Shown in pieces: positions 35,287-42,879 of a stretch of 64,000 nt of DNA; position 1 is the stretch's first letter, and each line of letters begins with the position of its first letter. Source of the DNA: Myxococcus guangdongensis (GTDB taxonomy: Bacteria > Myxococcota > Myxococcia > Myxococcales > Myxococcaceae); assembly GCF_024198255.1 (NCBI RefSeq), contig NZ_JAJVKW010000017.1:124001-188000 (forward strand), read 5' to 3'. The notes beneath the pieces were generated by a model, which was not told the origin of the DNA, searched no databases, and saw only the letters and a list, made by a program, of their open reading frames with translations. The position numbers and the translations under genes were made by a program.

Positions 35287-37392
35287 CTACAGCTCGTGCT
35301 CGAACGCCTTTTCCTTGGCCAGATTGTGGCAGCGATGCTCTGTCGTAGGGAAGCGCCTGCTGACTTCCTGCAAAGCCGCCCGGGCCTTCTTCGCGCTGCG
35401 GAACTGCACACTGCGTTGGAATTCCAGCATGAGCTGGGCACATTGGTGGTCCAGCTCGGAGGAGACCTGGGAAAGCTGATAGCGGACGTCCTCGTACAGC
35501 TCCGGCCGCGTGTCCAGTGCCTCCAGGGTAATCCAAGCGAAGCGGAACTGCTGCCAGGCCCGGAACAGGTTCTCCGCACCCACCCCCTTCGAGTCGAAGA
35601 AACGCCGGCCCGTCGAGGCATATTCGCGCGCCTGCTCCAAAAGCTGCTCCGGCGGCAGCTCCGGCACGGGGATGATTTCCAGCCGCAGGTTCCACACCCG
35701 CCACGTCTCGTTGCCCGGGGGGTTGCGGACGTTGTCGAAGGCGAAGGTGTTGACGACGCCGCGCTTGAGGGCGCTGGCGGGGAGGATGTGCTCCAGCTCC
35801 CGCTCGGCGGTGGTGGTGGTATCCGGTGGCACCCAGCCCAGGTTCACCCCGTTGAGCACCAGGGCGACCTCTTCCTTGGACACGCTGCTGGCCTGGTAGT
35901 GCAGCAGGGCCACCGCGCGGGTGGGCGCGACGAACTGGAACTCGAAGGACTTCTGGTCCGGGTGCGCCCAACGCACACCCTCCCCCAGCCCGAACGAGTC
36001 CGCCACGGCCTCCAGGCCCAGGCTCGTGGGCTCCACGCGAGAGCCCCCCAGACCGGCCCCTCCGGGCAGGAACACGGCGGCGAGCCCGGCCGACACGCCC
36101 CCCAGCACCAGGAGCAGCACCGCGCCCGTCAGCAGCTTGCGGGGCAGTGACAACCCGCGCCACCCGAGCAGCAACTGCCCTCCCCGGCTCCGGGCCAGCT
36201 CGCGTCGCTCACGCGCACGGTCCGCGGCGGAGGCCCCAGGGGCGGGCGAGGCCTTGGCGACTGGTGGGGGCGCGAGCGTCGGCGCATCCTCCACCCCGGG
36301 GGCGAGCGCGCCGGCGGGCTTCGGGAGCCGGACGATGGGACGGGTGGAGTCCTCGTCGACGGGCCCGTCCAGGAGACCCACCGCCGCGAGCGTGGGCAGC
36401 GCCAGCTCCGTGCGCTCCTCCGGGATGGACTCCTCCAGCAATCCCGGCGGCATCGCGGTGGCGATGGGAGGCGACACCGTGGCCAGGAGCACGTCGGTGC
36501 GCTCCTCCACGGGAGGCGACAGGGGCAGGCCGATGAGGGCGGGCGAGAGGGTCAGCAGGACATCGGTGCGCTCTTCCACGGGGGGCGACAGGGGCAGGCC
36601 GATGAGGGCGGGCGAGACGCTCAGCAGCACCTCGGTGCGCTCCTCCACGGGGAGCGCCGGGGGCAGGCCGGCGAGGTGGGCGCCGGCGGGAGGAAGGACC
36701 TCGGTGTGATCCTCCAGCGGCAGCACGGGGGGCGGCAGGGGCCGAGAGGTCAGGACCGGCACCACCACCACCGGCGCCAGGTCCAGCGCGGTGCGGTCCT
36801 CCTGCGGCAGCGCCGGTGGGGGCACCAACACCTGGGGCACCGGCGGCACGGAGGGGCGCTTCGTCGAGGGCGGCGCCGACTCGGACAGGGACGCGAGGGA
36901 CGGAATGATGGGGAGCGGCGCCACGGGCGCGACGAGCGGACGCTTCCCGCTGGGCGGGTTCGACGATGCCGGCGCCACGGGAGCGACGGCGGGCAGCTCG
37001 CCGGTGGGCAGGTACTCCTGGTCGGGCCGCTCCAGCACCACCGAAGGCTGCGGGGCCACGCGGCGGATGGGGCGGGTGGCATCCACGTCCCCATCCGGGG
37101 GAACCCACAGGAACGTGAACTCCACCGGGCCCACGCCGAGGCGGTCCCCGTCGCGGAGCAGCTGCTCGCCCTTCAGCAGGTTGCCGTTGAGCGCCGTGCC
37201 GTTGGAGCTGCCGATGTCCTCCGCGAAGTACTGCCCATCACGGAGGACGATGCGAGCGTGCTGTCGGGAGACGCCGTGGTCATGCAACACCACGTCGTTC
37301 TCCGAGGTGCGGCCGATCTTGACCTCGGCCTGCTCGAAGACGAGCTCACGTCCTTCCTGGAGCCCCTTCGTGATGGAGAGGAGAATCGGCAG
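35287..37392 (-). CDS. FHA-domain membrane protein with acidic-x-Thr repeat array
   Basis: About 701 residues if the start is the CTG at 37392 (12 bp after the tadC stop, behind an AGGGGGA ribosome-binding site); an ATT at 37386 is the other option. No ATG, GTG or TTG occurs in frame before the GTG at 37293, which would remove the first half of the FHA domain (KIGRTSENDVVLHDHGVSRQ). The FHA spans ~1-90. A Pro/Ala/Val-rich region (~95-400) holds motifs such as EDRTALD, EERTEVLL, EERTDVLL and EERTELAL, partly as 23-residue tandem repeats. One transmembrane helix lies at ~405-430, then a periplasmic domain of beta-strands and helices. Part of the Tad/Kil-like cluster; phosphorylation-dependent assembly is inferred. 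Confidence 0.85.
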   Translation of the reverse strand: MPILLSITKGLQEGRELVFEQAEVKIGRTSENDVVLHDHGVSRQHARIVLRDGQYFAEDIGSSNGTALNGNLLKGEQLLRDGDRLGVGPVEFTFLWVPPDGDVDATRPIRRVAPQPSVVLERPDQEYLPTGELPAVAPVAPASSNPPSGKRPLVAPVAPLPIIPSLASLSESAPPSTKRPSVPPVPQVLVPPPALPQEDRTALDLAPVVVVPVLTSRPLPPPVLPLEDHTEVLPPAGAHLAGLPPALPVEERTEVLLSVSPALIGLPLSPPVEERTDVLLTLSPALIGLPLSPPVEERTDVLLATVSPPIATAMPPGLLEESIPEERTELALPTLAAVGLLDGPVDEDSTRPIVRLPKPAGALAPGVEDAPTLAPPPVAKASPAPGASAADRARERRELARSRGGQLLLGWRGLSLPRKLLTGAVLLLVLGGVSAGLAAVFLPGGAGLGGSRVEPTSLGLEAVADSFGLGEGVRWAHPDQKSFEFQFVAPTRAVALLHYQASSVSKEEVALVLNGVNLGWVPPDTTTTAERELEHILPASALKRGVVNTFAFDNVRNPPGNETWRVWNLRLEIIPVPELPPEQLLEQAREYASTGRRFFDSKGVGAENLFRAWQQFRFAWITLEALDTRPELYEDVRYQLSQVSSELDHQCAQLMLEFQRSVQFRSAKKARAALQEVSRRFPTTEHRCHNLAKEKAFEHEL
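36497..36703 (-). repeat. 69-bp tandem repeats inside the FHA gene
   Basis: Units at 36497-36565 and 36566-36634 are nearly identical over 69 bp; a third, clearly degenerate unit occupies 36635-36703. Each encodes 23 residues of the form EERT(D/E)VLL...SPALIGLPLSPPV. The in-frame repeat length keeps the motif spacing fixed. Confidence 0.85.
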
Positions 37393-37403
37393 AGGACTTC
37401 CCC

Positions 37404-38288
37404 CTACGCGAGCTCACCGAAGAAGAACTGGAACACGATGGGTCCGAAGAGGACCATGAACACGGTCGGGAAGATGCAGGCGATGAGCGGGAAGAGCATC
37501 TTCACCGGCGCCTCGCCGGCCAGCTTCTCCGCGCGCTGCGTGCGGTCGATGCGCATCTGCGTGGACTGGATGCGCAGCACCTTGCCCAGGCTCGTACCCA
37601 TCTTGTCCGCCTGGATGAGCGCCGTGACGAACGTCGTCAGCGACGGCAGATCCACGCGCATGATCATGCTCTTGAGGCCCTCTTCGCGCGTCTTGCCCAT
37701 CTTCAGCTGCTTGAGCACCAGCTGAAGCTCCTCGCGCAGCGGACCCGCCTTGCCCTTCTCCACCACCTTCGCCAGCGCGGCGGTGAAGTCCAGACCGGCC
37801 TCCACGGACAGCGTCAGGAGGTCCAGGTTATAGGGCAGCGCGCGGCTGATGAGCAGGTGGCGCTTCTTCACCTGATCGTTCAGCCACAGAATCGGGTAGT
37901 ACATGCCGAAGAGCAGGAACAGCAGCGACCAGACCAGGTTCTGGCCCAGGCCGTTGAGCATGAACAAGCCCATCAGCAGGCCGACGACGGCGCTGACTTC
38001 CTGCAGCGCCATGATGTCCTCGGGCTTGTAGCCCTGGGGCTCACCGGCCTTGATGAGGTTGCGGCGCGCCTTCGCCTCGTAGCTGGGCCAGATGAACCGG
38101 CGGTTCATGGCGCCCAGCCGGCGGATGGCCACCGAGCCGAAGCCCTTCATGCCACCCTGGGACTCGTCGCGCACCTCCGACAGGAAGCGCTCGAAGAGCA
38201 CCTGGTACAGACCGATTCCGAGGAAACCCACCGCGCCTGCGAAGAGCAGCGCCGAGCTTCCGACCAACACTTGCGTCAGGATATCCAC
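37404..38288 (-). CDS. tadC: Tad-type inner-membrane platform protein TadC
   Basis: 294 residues from GTG 38288. The T2SSF domain lies at ~150-275: PYNLDLLTLSVEAGLDFTAAL and QADKMGTSLGKVLRIQSTQM are the conserved blocks. About four hydrophobic helices are seen: one at the N-terminus, two around 100-145 and one at the C-terminus (FPLIACIFPTVFMVLFGPIV). TadB and TadC together form the platform that the TadA ATPase drives in Flp pilus or Tad secretion systems. It lies 10 bp after tadB. In M. xanthus the corresponding protein of the prey-killing apparatus is probably KilH; that name is by synteny only. Confidence 0.92.
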   Translation of the reverse strand: MDILTQVLVGSSALLFAGAVGFLGIGLYQVLFERFLSEVRDESQGGMKGFGSVAIRRLGAMNRRFIWPSYEAKARRNLIKAGEPQGYKPEDIMALQEVSAVVGLLMGLFMLNGLGQNLVWSLLFLLFGMYYPILWLNDQVKKRHLLISRALPYNLDLLTLSVEAGLDFTAALAKVVEKGKAGPLREELQLVLKQLKMGKTREEGLKSMIMRVDLPSLTTFVTALIQADKMGTSLGKVLRIQSTQMRIDRTQRAEKLAGEAPVKMLFPLIACIFPTVFMVLFGPIVFQFFFGELA

Positions 38289-38298
38289 CGGGCACCCC

Positions 38299-39144
38299 TC
38301 AAATGTCGATGTTGACGATGCGCCGGATGATGAGGATGCCCATCACTTCCATGATGGCGATCAACACCACGAGGATCCACCCGAAGTAGTGGTTCATCAT
38401 GGGCTCCATCAGGTCCGGCCGCATGTAGTTGAGCACCATGCCGAGCACTCCCGGCATGGCGGCGACGATCCACCCCTGCAGCTTGCCCTGCGAGGTGAGC
38501 GCGTCGATCTTGCCTTCCAGGCGGAAGCGCTCGCGAATCACCATGGAGATGGTCTCGAACATCTCCGCCATGTTGCCGCCCAGCTGGCGCGCGATGTTGG
38601 TGGACACCACCACCAGCTCCAGGTCATCGCTGCCCACCCGGCGGCCCATGTTGATGAGCGCCTCCTCCAACGGCACGCCCAGCTTCACTTCCTTCACGAA
38701 CAGGCCGAACTCCTGCGACAGCGGAGGCATCGCCTCGCGCGCCACGTGCTCGATGGCCTGCGGGAAGGTGAGGCCGGCCTTGAACGCATTCGCCATCGCC
38801 TGCAGCGCGTCCACCAACTGGACGTTGAACTTCTTGATGCGCCGCTTGCGGTAGTGCTTGACCATGATCATCGGCAGGAAGAAGCCGAAGACCGTGGCGA
38901 TGACCGCCAGGATGGGGTTGAAGATGATGTACGACAGGATGCCCAGCAAGCACATGCTGGCGATGTTGAGGACCAACATCTGCCGCGCATCGATGAACAG
39001 GAACATGTCGCTCAAGTCGTTCATCGACTTGGCGACGTAGCGCTCCTGGTACTGCTCGTACGCCTTCGAGAGGACGCTGAAGATCACCAGGCTGAAGAAG
39101 AAGACCGAGCCGGTGACGAGGAGGAGGACGATGCCTGCGAGCAT
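38299..39144 (-). CDS. tadB: Tad-type inner-membrane platform protein TadB
   Basis: 281 residues. An N-terminal helix (LLLVTGSVFFFSLVIFS), a helical pair at ~65-100, the T2SSF domain (LVDALQAMANAFKAGLTFPQ...GGNMAEMFETISMVIRER) and C-terminal helices (WILVVLIAIMEVMGILIIRR) make the standard TadB layout. It pairs with TadC. Only 10 bp separate it from tadC and 39 bp from cpaB. The matching M. xanthus gene is probably kilG. No FHA or extra N-terminal domain such as in some TadB proteins is present. Confidence 0.92.
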   Translation of the reverse strand: MLAGIVLLLVTGSVFFFSLVIFSVLSKAYEQYQERYVAKSMNDLSDMFLFIDARQMLVLNIASMCLLGILSYIIFNPILAVIATVFGFFLPMIMVKHYRKRRIKKFNVQLVDALQAMANAFKAGLTFPQAIEHVAREAMPPLSQEFGLFVKEVKLGVPLEEALINMGRRVGSDDLELVVVSTNIARQLGGNMAEMFETISMVIRERFRLEGKIDALTSQGKLQGWIVAAMPGVLGMVLNYMRPDLMEPMMNHYFGWILVVLIAIMEVMGILIIRRIVNIDI

Positions 39145-39183
39145 GGGCGTGCTTCCCTGAGGTCGAGGGCGCCGTGGCGCCGA

Positions 39184-39999
39184 CTACTGGGCGCCCGCGG
39201 CGGCGGCCTTGTCGCCACTGCCCTTGATGATCTGGATGATCTCCCGGCGCTTGGCCTCCAGCACGCGGGTGCGCTCACCCGACAGCAGCGTGCTGATGGT
39301 CGCGCGGCCACGCTCCTCGATGAGGTCCACGTCGTCCTCGTTGCGCAGGGACAGCGTCAGCGCGCCGAGCTCCGCCGCGAGCACGAGGATCTCCGCCTCT
39401 TCCGGCAGCACCATCAGCGACACGTTGTTGTAGTCGCGCTGGCCTTCTGGGATGAGGTTCACGTTGGTGGTGCCGGTGATCTTGCCGGTGGCCACCACGA
39501 TGATGTTCTGCAGCAGCGTCACGCCGACGTTCTCGTCCGTCTGCGGGTCGCGGAACGTGCCGATGATGTCCACGTGGTCGTTCGGGCGAATCCAGCCACC
39601 GACGGAGGTGGTGTTCTTCGCTTCGATGGTCATCGCGCGCATCTTCTTCTGCACCTTCGAGGACAGGCGCTCGGCGGCCTTGGTCGTCTCGAACTGGCTC
39701 CACAGCAGCGGGTCACCCGCCTGCAGGGCCACCAGCACCTTCTGGTTCACCACGTACGACGCGGAGTCCGGACGGACCACCGACGACGTGACGAACTGCT
39801 CGGGGACCGAGCGCTGGGAGATCATCTCGAAGGTGATGACCGTACCCTCGGGGACATCCTGAGCCGCCACGACGACTGGCACCAGGTTCCAACCGCGGCG
39901 GACATCCGCCTCCTTCTTCTTGATGGCGGAGTACGCGATGACGCCGGCCAGAAGGCCGAGCACGAGCGCGACGACGAGCGGAGTCTTGCCCTTCAGCAT
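39184..39999 (-). CDS. cpaB: Tad/Flp pilus assembly protein CpaB (RcpC)
   Basis: 271 residues from ATG 39999 with a strong GGAGGT 9 nt upstream. One transmembrane helix at ~8-26, then an SAF domain (~40-105: VVVAAQDVPEGTVITFEMI), and the CpaB C-terminal domain (WIRPNDHVDIIGTFRDP, LLQNIIVVATG, NVSLMVLPEEAEILVLAAEL). CpaB is a periplasmic protein that supports the CpaC secretin. The protein ends in a helical Lys/Ala-rich tail. It is the first gene after the promoter at 40100-40129 and opens the array that continues into tadB and tadC. The secretin gene itself is not in the window. Confidence 0.92.
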   Translation of the reverse strand: MLKGKTPLVVALVLGLLAGVIAYSAIKKKEADVRRGWNLVPVVVAAQDVPEGTVITFEMISQRSVPEQFVTSSVVRPDSASYVVNQKVLVALQAGDPLLWSQFETTKAAERLSSKVQKKMRAMTIEAKNTTSVGGWIRPNDHVDIIGTFRDPQTDENVGVTLLQNIIVVATGKITGTTNVNLIPEGQRDYNNVSLMVLPEEAEILVLAAELGALTLSLRNEDDVDLIEERGRATISTLLSGERTRVLEAKRREIIQIIKGSGDKAAAAGAQ

Positions 40000-40099
40000 G
40001 GTTCAGGAACCTCCAAAACGGGGGGGCGCCGTTCGGCGGCGAAGGCGTTCGAGGGGTGTTAAAATCCAGAATGGCGCACATCGGCGCCGACGGCGCGGG

Positions 40100-40129
40100 A
40101 TGTTAGCCGTGCGATACAGCAGGTGTCAA
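40100..40129 (-). promoter_or_regulatory. promoter of the cpaB-tadB-tadC array
   Basis: TTGACA (40129-40124, exact consensus) and TAACAT (40105-40100) are 18 bp apart on the minus strand, with about 93 bp of leader before the cpaB ATG. It is the best -35/-10 pair in the region apart from the tRNA promoter. All genes from cpaB to tlyA lie downstream without a gap above 50 bp. Confidence 0.7.
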
Positions 40130-40188
40130 AACCACCTCCCGCGACAGCACAGAATCCCGCGCCAACCCTGTCGAATCGCTGGGTTGCG

Positions 40189-40935
40189 TCAGCGGTTCTT
40201 CAGCGCCGCGATGGCCTTGCGGTCGTCGTCGGTCAACCCATTGTATTCGGTGATGCTGTAAAGCGCGTCCTGGACGACGTCGGCATCGTCCTCGTTCTCG
40301 ATGCGCTTGTTCTCGATGAGCCGGAGGAGCTCCTGGATGTCTGGATCCGAGGACACCGGGCCCAGTTCGAAGGTGCCACCCTGCTCGGAGGGGCCACGTG
40401 CCTCGTTGAGGCAGTACATGTGGAGTGGGAGCAGGAAGACCTCTTCCTCGCTGCCGCCATCCGAGCCTGCGTCGACGCCTCCAGGGCCCATGCCCGTGGG
40501 AGGAACCGTGATGGGCTCACGGTCGATGAGCATGCCGTTCTGGATGCGGCTGGGCGCAGTGTTGAGCACCACCAGCCCCGGCTCGAACGTCAGCTGAACG
40601 GGCCCCCCCGTGGTGTTGCGCAGCGGCACGCAGACCAGCACCGCAGGCCCCGTTCCGATGGGCGCCACGCCGTTGCCGCAGTCCTTCGTGGCGTCGCTGG
40701 CGCCATACGGCACCCCCGCGAGCTCCACACCCGGCGGGAAGACGAACGTCTTGCCCACGGGCTGGCCCGGGTCCTCGCCGAAGCCGGGCCGCACCCGGTT
40801 CACTCCCGCGTCGAAGGTGATGGGGCCGCCATCCCCTCCTCCACCGCCGCCGCCCTCGTCGTCATCACTGCAAGCCAGCACCCCTACCCCGACACCCACC
40901 GCGACGACCATCCACTTCCAGGCCGCATGCGCCAT
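40189..40935 (-). CDS. lipoprotein of unknown function
   Basis: 248 residues from ATG 40935, with AAGGAG 6 nt upstream. The signal peptide ends in a clear lipobox (GVLAC), and SDDDEGGGGGGGDGG follows. The middle is beta-rich (VLVCVPLRNTTGGPVQLTFE) and the last ~60 residues are helical and acidic (DPDIQELLRLIENKRIEN, ADVVQDALYSITEYNGLTDD). Three or four Cys are present in the mature part. I do not recognise the family. It lies between the two halves of the Tad-like cluster and may be an outer-membrane accessory protein, which is only positional inference. Confidence 0.75.
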   Translation of the reverse strand: MAHAAWKWMVVAVGVGVGVLACSDDDEGGGGGGGDGGPITFDAGVNRVRPGFGEDPGQPVGKTFVFPPGVELAGVPYGASDATKDCGNGVAPIGTGPAVLVCVPLRNTTGGPVQLTFEPGLVVLNTAPSRIQNGMLIDREPITVPPTGMGPGGVDAGSDGGSEEEVFLLPLHMYCLNEARGPSEQGGTFELGPVSSDPDIQELLRLIENKRIENEDDADVVQDALYSITEYNGLTDDDRKAIAALKNR

Positions 40936-41006
40936 GTCGCGCTCCTTGTCCTCGTCGTTGTGCGCAGGCGACTCCTCCGGCCACGAGCCACTGCGTCATG
41001 AGGTAT

Positions 41007-41029
41007 CCCGAGACTCGCTGAGTCCCGGG
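41007..41029 (-). terminator. possible terminator hairpin after the 258-residue membrane protein gene
   Basis: CCCG-A-GACTC pairs with GAGTC-C-CGGG around a 3-nt loop (41007-41029), 32 bp past the stop at 41061 on the minus strand. No T run follows. The stem is strong enough to end or pause transcription before the lipoprotein gene. Confidence 0.35.
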
Positions 41030-41060
41030 TCCTCGGCAACACCGGCGTGCAAGGAACGCG

Positions 41061-41837
41061 TCAGTGTCCAGCAGTGTGCGAAGGATGCGGCGATTCGAGG
41101 GGCGACGCCGCGGGCTGCTGCATGGGAGGGAGGTCCGGATTGTAGAGGCCGCGCAGAATCAATTCCCGCCCCCGTTCATCCTGAAGCATCGCGGGCTCGC
41201 CTTCCCGCAGACCGACCATCCGCACGCTGAAGCCCACTCCGTCGGGCGTGACGTTCACCCAGAGCGCCCCGGGAACGAGCGCCTCGGGACGTGAGTCGTC
41301 GGAGTCCAGCCACTCCAACCGCATGGGCACCGCGCTCAACCCGCGCGTGCGGACCCGGTCATTCACCGGCCCCGCCACCTCGAGCGCCGTGTCCCAATCG
41401 CGGCGCTCCGTGGGGACCTCTCCGTGCGCCTGGAGTTCCTGCACCATCGTCAGATGGACCCGGCGCGCCACGCGGAGGATGGACAGGTTGGCGGTCTCCT
41501 CGGCGCGCGCCTCGCGCAGGGGCCGTCCATCACCCGCCGCCACCGCGCCCACCACGGCCACCAGCACCGCGCCCGAAGCCCAGAGCGGCGCGGACTGTCC
41601 GCGCACCAAGGCCCAGACCAGGCGCAGCGCCGCGAGCACCGCCACCACCGAGCCCGCCAGCAGCGTCCAACGTGGCAGCGGCCCCACATGGAAGGAGTGT
41701 CCGAGGACGCCGACGACGTGCCGCCACTCCGAGGCAGAGACGTACAGCACGCCCCCCGCCATCGCGAGGAAGGCGGCGGCATGCACCAGCCTCAGTCCCA
41801 GGGGGGACGGCGCCCCCACCGTGCTCCGGTCCGTCAC
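41061..41837 (-). CDS. membrane protein of unknown function in the Tad-like cluster
   Basis: 258 residues from GTG 41837, overlapping the stop of the small prepilin gene (GTGA). Three hydrophobic helices occupy ~15-35, ~55-80 and ~85-105 (AAFLAMAGGVLYVSA, LLAGSVVAVLAALRLVWALV, ASGAVLVAVVGAVAAGD). The C-terminal ~150 residues (TANLSILRVARRVHLTMVQE and following) should lie in the periplasm and end in a His/Pro-rich tail. I do not recognise the family. Translational coupling to the prepilin gene argues for a role with it, for example as an assembly partner. Confidence 0.75.
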   Translation of the reverse strand: MTDRSTVGAPSPLGLRLVHAAAFLAMAGGVLYVSASEWRHVVGVLGHSFHVGPLPRWTLLAGSVVAVLAALRLVWALVRGQSAPLWASGAVLVAVVGAVAAGDGRPLREARAEETANLSILRVARRVHLTMVQELQAHGEVPTERRDWDTALEVAGPVNDRVRTRGLSAVPMRLEWLDSDDSRPEALVPGALWVNVTPDGVGFSVRMVGLREGEPAMLQDERGRELILRGLYNPDLPPMQQPAASPLESPHPSHTAGH

Positions 41838-42061
41838 GGGAACGGCAGGTTCAGCACGAAGTAAAACGAGTCGTAGTAGATCTGGTACGAGCGCATGAAC
41901 AGGTCGATGACGTTCGACTGCACGTCATCCGTCCACCGGACCTTGACCGACCCGCCGATGATGAGCGCGACGACCAGGACCCAGTTGAGGATGGAGTATT
42001 CGACCATGGCCTGGCCGCGCTGAGAGGCGCGCCGGCGCTGCGTCTTGGGAATCGTGCTCAT
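41834..42061 (-). CDS. small Flp-like prepilin
   Basis: 75 residues from ATG 42061 (ATGA overlap with the upstream gene). A short basic N-terminus (KTQRRRASQRG) precedes G-QAMVEY, which fits the Flp/type IVb processing motif G/xxxxEY with Glu at +5 and Tyr at +6, then a hydrophobic helix SILNWVLVVALIIGGSV. The remainder after cleavage is only ~58 residues, with an aromatic end (YQIYYDSFYFVLNLP). This is the best candidate for the main pilin of the Tad-like system encoded here. The peptidase that would process it (TadV/CpaA) is not in the window. Confidence 0.75.
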   Translation of the reverse strand: MSTIPKTQRRRASQRGQAMVEYSILNWVLVVALIIGGSVKVRWTDDVQSNVIDLFMRSYQIYYDSFYFVLNLPFP

Positions 42062-42879
42062 GGGGAGGCTTCCTCCGGGGCCGCGTCCTGCGGCGCGTCC
42101 ATGTCGGGCAGGTTGGGGAACACACGGTCCGCGTACTCCAGGCGGACCTTGGGGGCGGAGGGAGGCGGCAGCACCATTCGCGGCTTGGCGTCGATACCGT
42201 ACTCCGCCACCTCCATCGAATGGGCGATGCCCGGAATCTCCATCTTCGCCAGTTGCATCAACGGAATCTCACGGGAAATCCACATCCGCTTGACGACGGT
42301 CTTCTTCACGACCAGTTCGATCTGCACGGCCGACACCGTTCCCGCCAGCGTCATCACCCGGCTCTCCTTGGTGGAGCGTAGCACGGGCTTGAGCCCCGCG
42401 GGCAGCGGCTCCTTGTCCTCGTCCGGGTGCGGCAGCTTGTCGTCCTTGGCTTCCTGGCCCATCTTCTTCATGACGTGGTCCAGGGCCTCCTGCGAGTACT
42501 CCTGGGGACGGTCCGTGGGGCCACCCACGTAGAGCCGGGAGATGGCGTCGTACTGAATCTGCTCGCCCTCGCGCGCCACCAGCATGCGCATCTGCATGAG
42601 GGGCGACTTCATGGCCGGATGCGTTCCCGCCTCCATCTCCACCCACACCGCGTCCCGGCCCTGCTTGTCCTTCTCCTCCCCCACCACCGCCATGCGCCAG
42701 TAGTAGACGCGCTGGCCACCCGCGCCACCGTCGAAGCGGTACGTCACCCAGTCACCCACGCGGGTGTTCCGCGCGCCGCGCGTCAGGTGGTTCATCACCT
42801 CGCGCGCCGCGGGGCTCTCCTCCGCGCGCGCCGACGCCGCCATCAACACCACCGCCAGGACGGCCCAGGTCGCCCTCAT
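42058..42879 (-). CDS. secreted protein of unknown function in the Tad-like cluster
   Basis: 273 residues from ATG 42879, overlapping the upstream stop by 4 bp (ATGA). Residues 1-20 form a signal peptide (TWAVLAVVLMAASARAEE). The mature protein is rich in beta-strand segments (VGDWVTYRFDGG, VYYWRMAVVGEE, AVQIELVVKKTVVKRMWISR) and in charged loops; there is no Cys. It ends in a Pro/Asp/Glu-rich tail. It may be a periplasmic chaperone-like or pilotin-like partner for the pilins, since it is coupled to them on both sides; no family is recognised. Confidence 0.75.
   Translation of the reverse strand: MRATWAVLAVVLMAASARAEESPAAREVMNHLTRGARNTRVGDWVTYRFDGGAGGQRVYYWRMAVVGEEKDKQGRDAVWVEMEAGTHPAMKSPLMQMRMLVAREGEQIQYDAISRLYVGGPTDRPQEYSQEALDHVMKKMGQEAKDDKLPHPDEDKEPLPAGLKPVLRSTKESRVMTLAGTVSAVQIELVVKKTVVKRMWISREIPLMQLAKMEIPGIAHSMEVAEYGIDAKPRMVLPPPSAPKVRLEYADRVFPNLPDMDAPQDAAPEEASP

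Noticed and set aside
37293..37293. GTG at 37293 as the start of the FHA protein.
   Set aside because: It would remove the first strands and the conserved GR motif of the FHA domain, and it has no ribosome-binding site, while AGGGGGA lies before the CTG at 37392.
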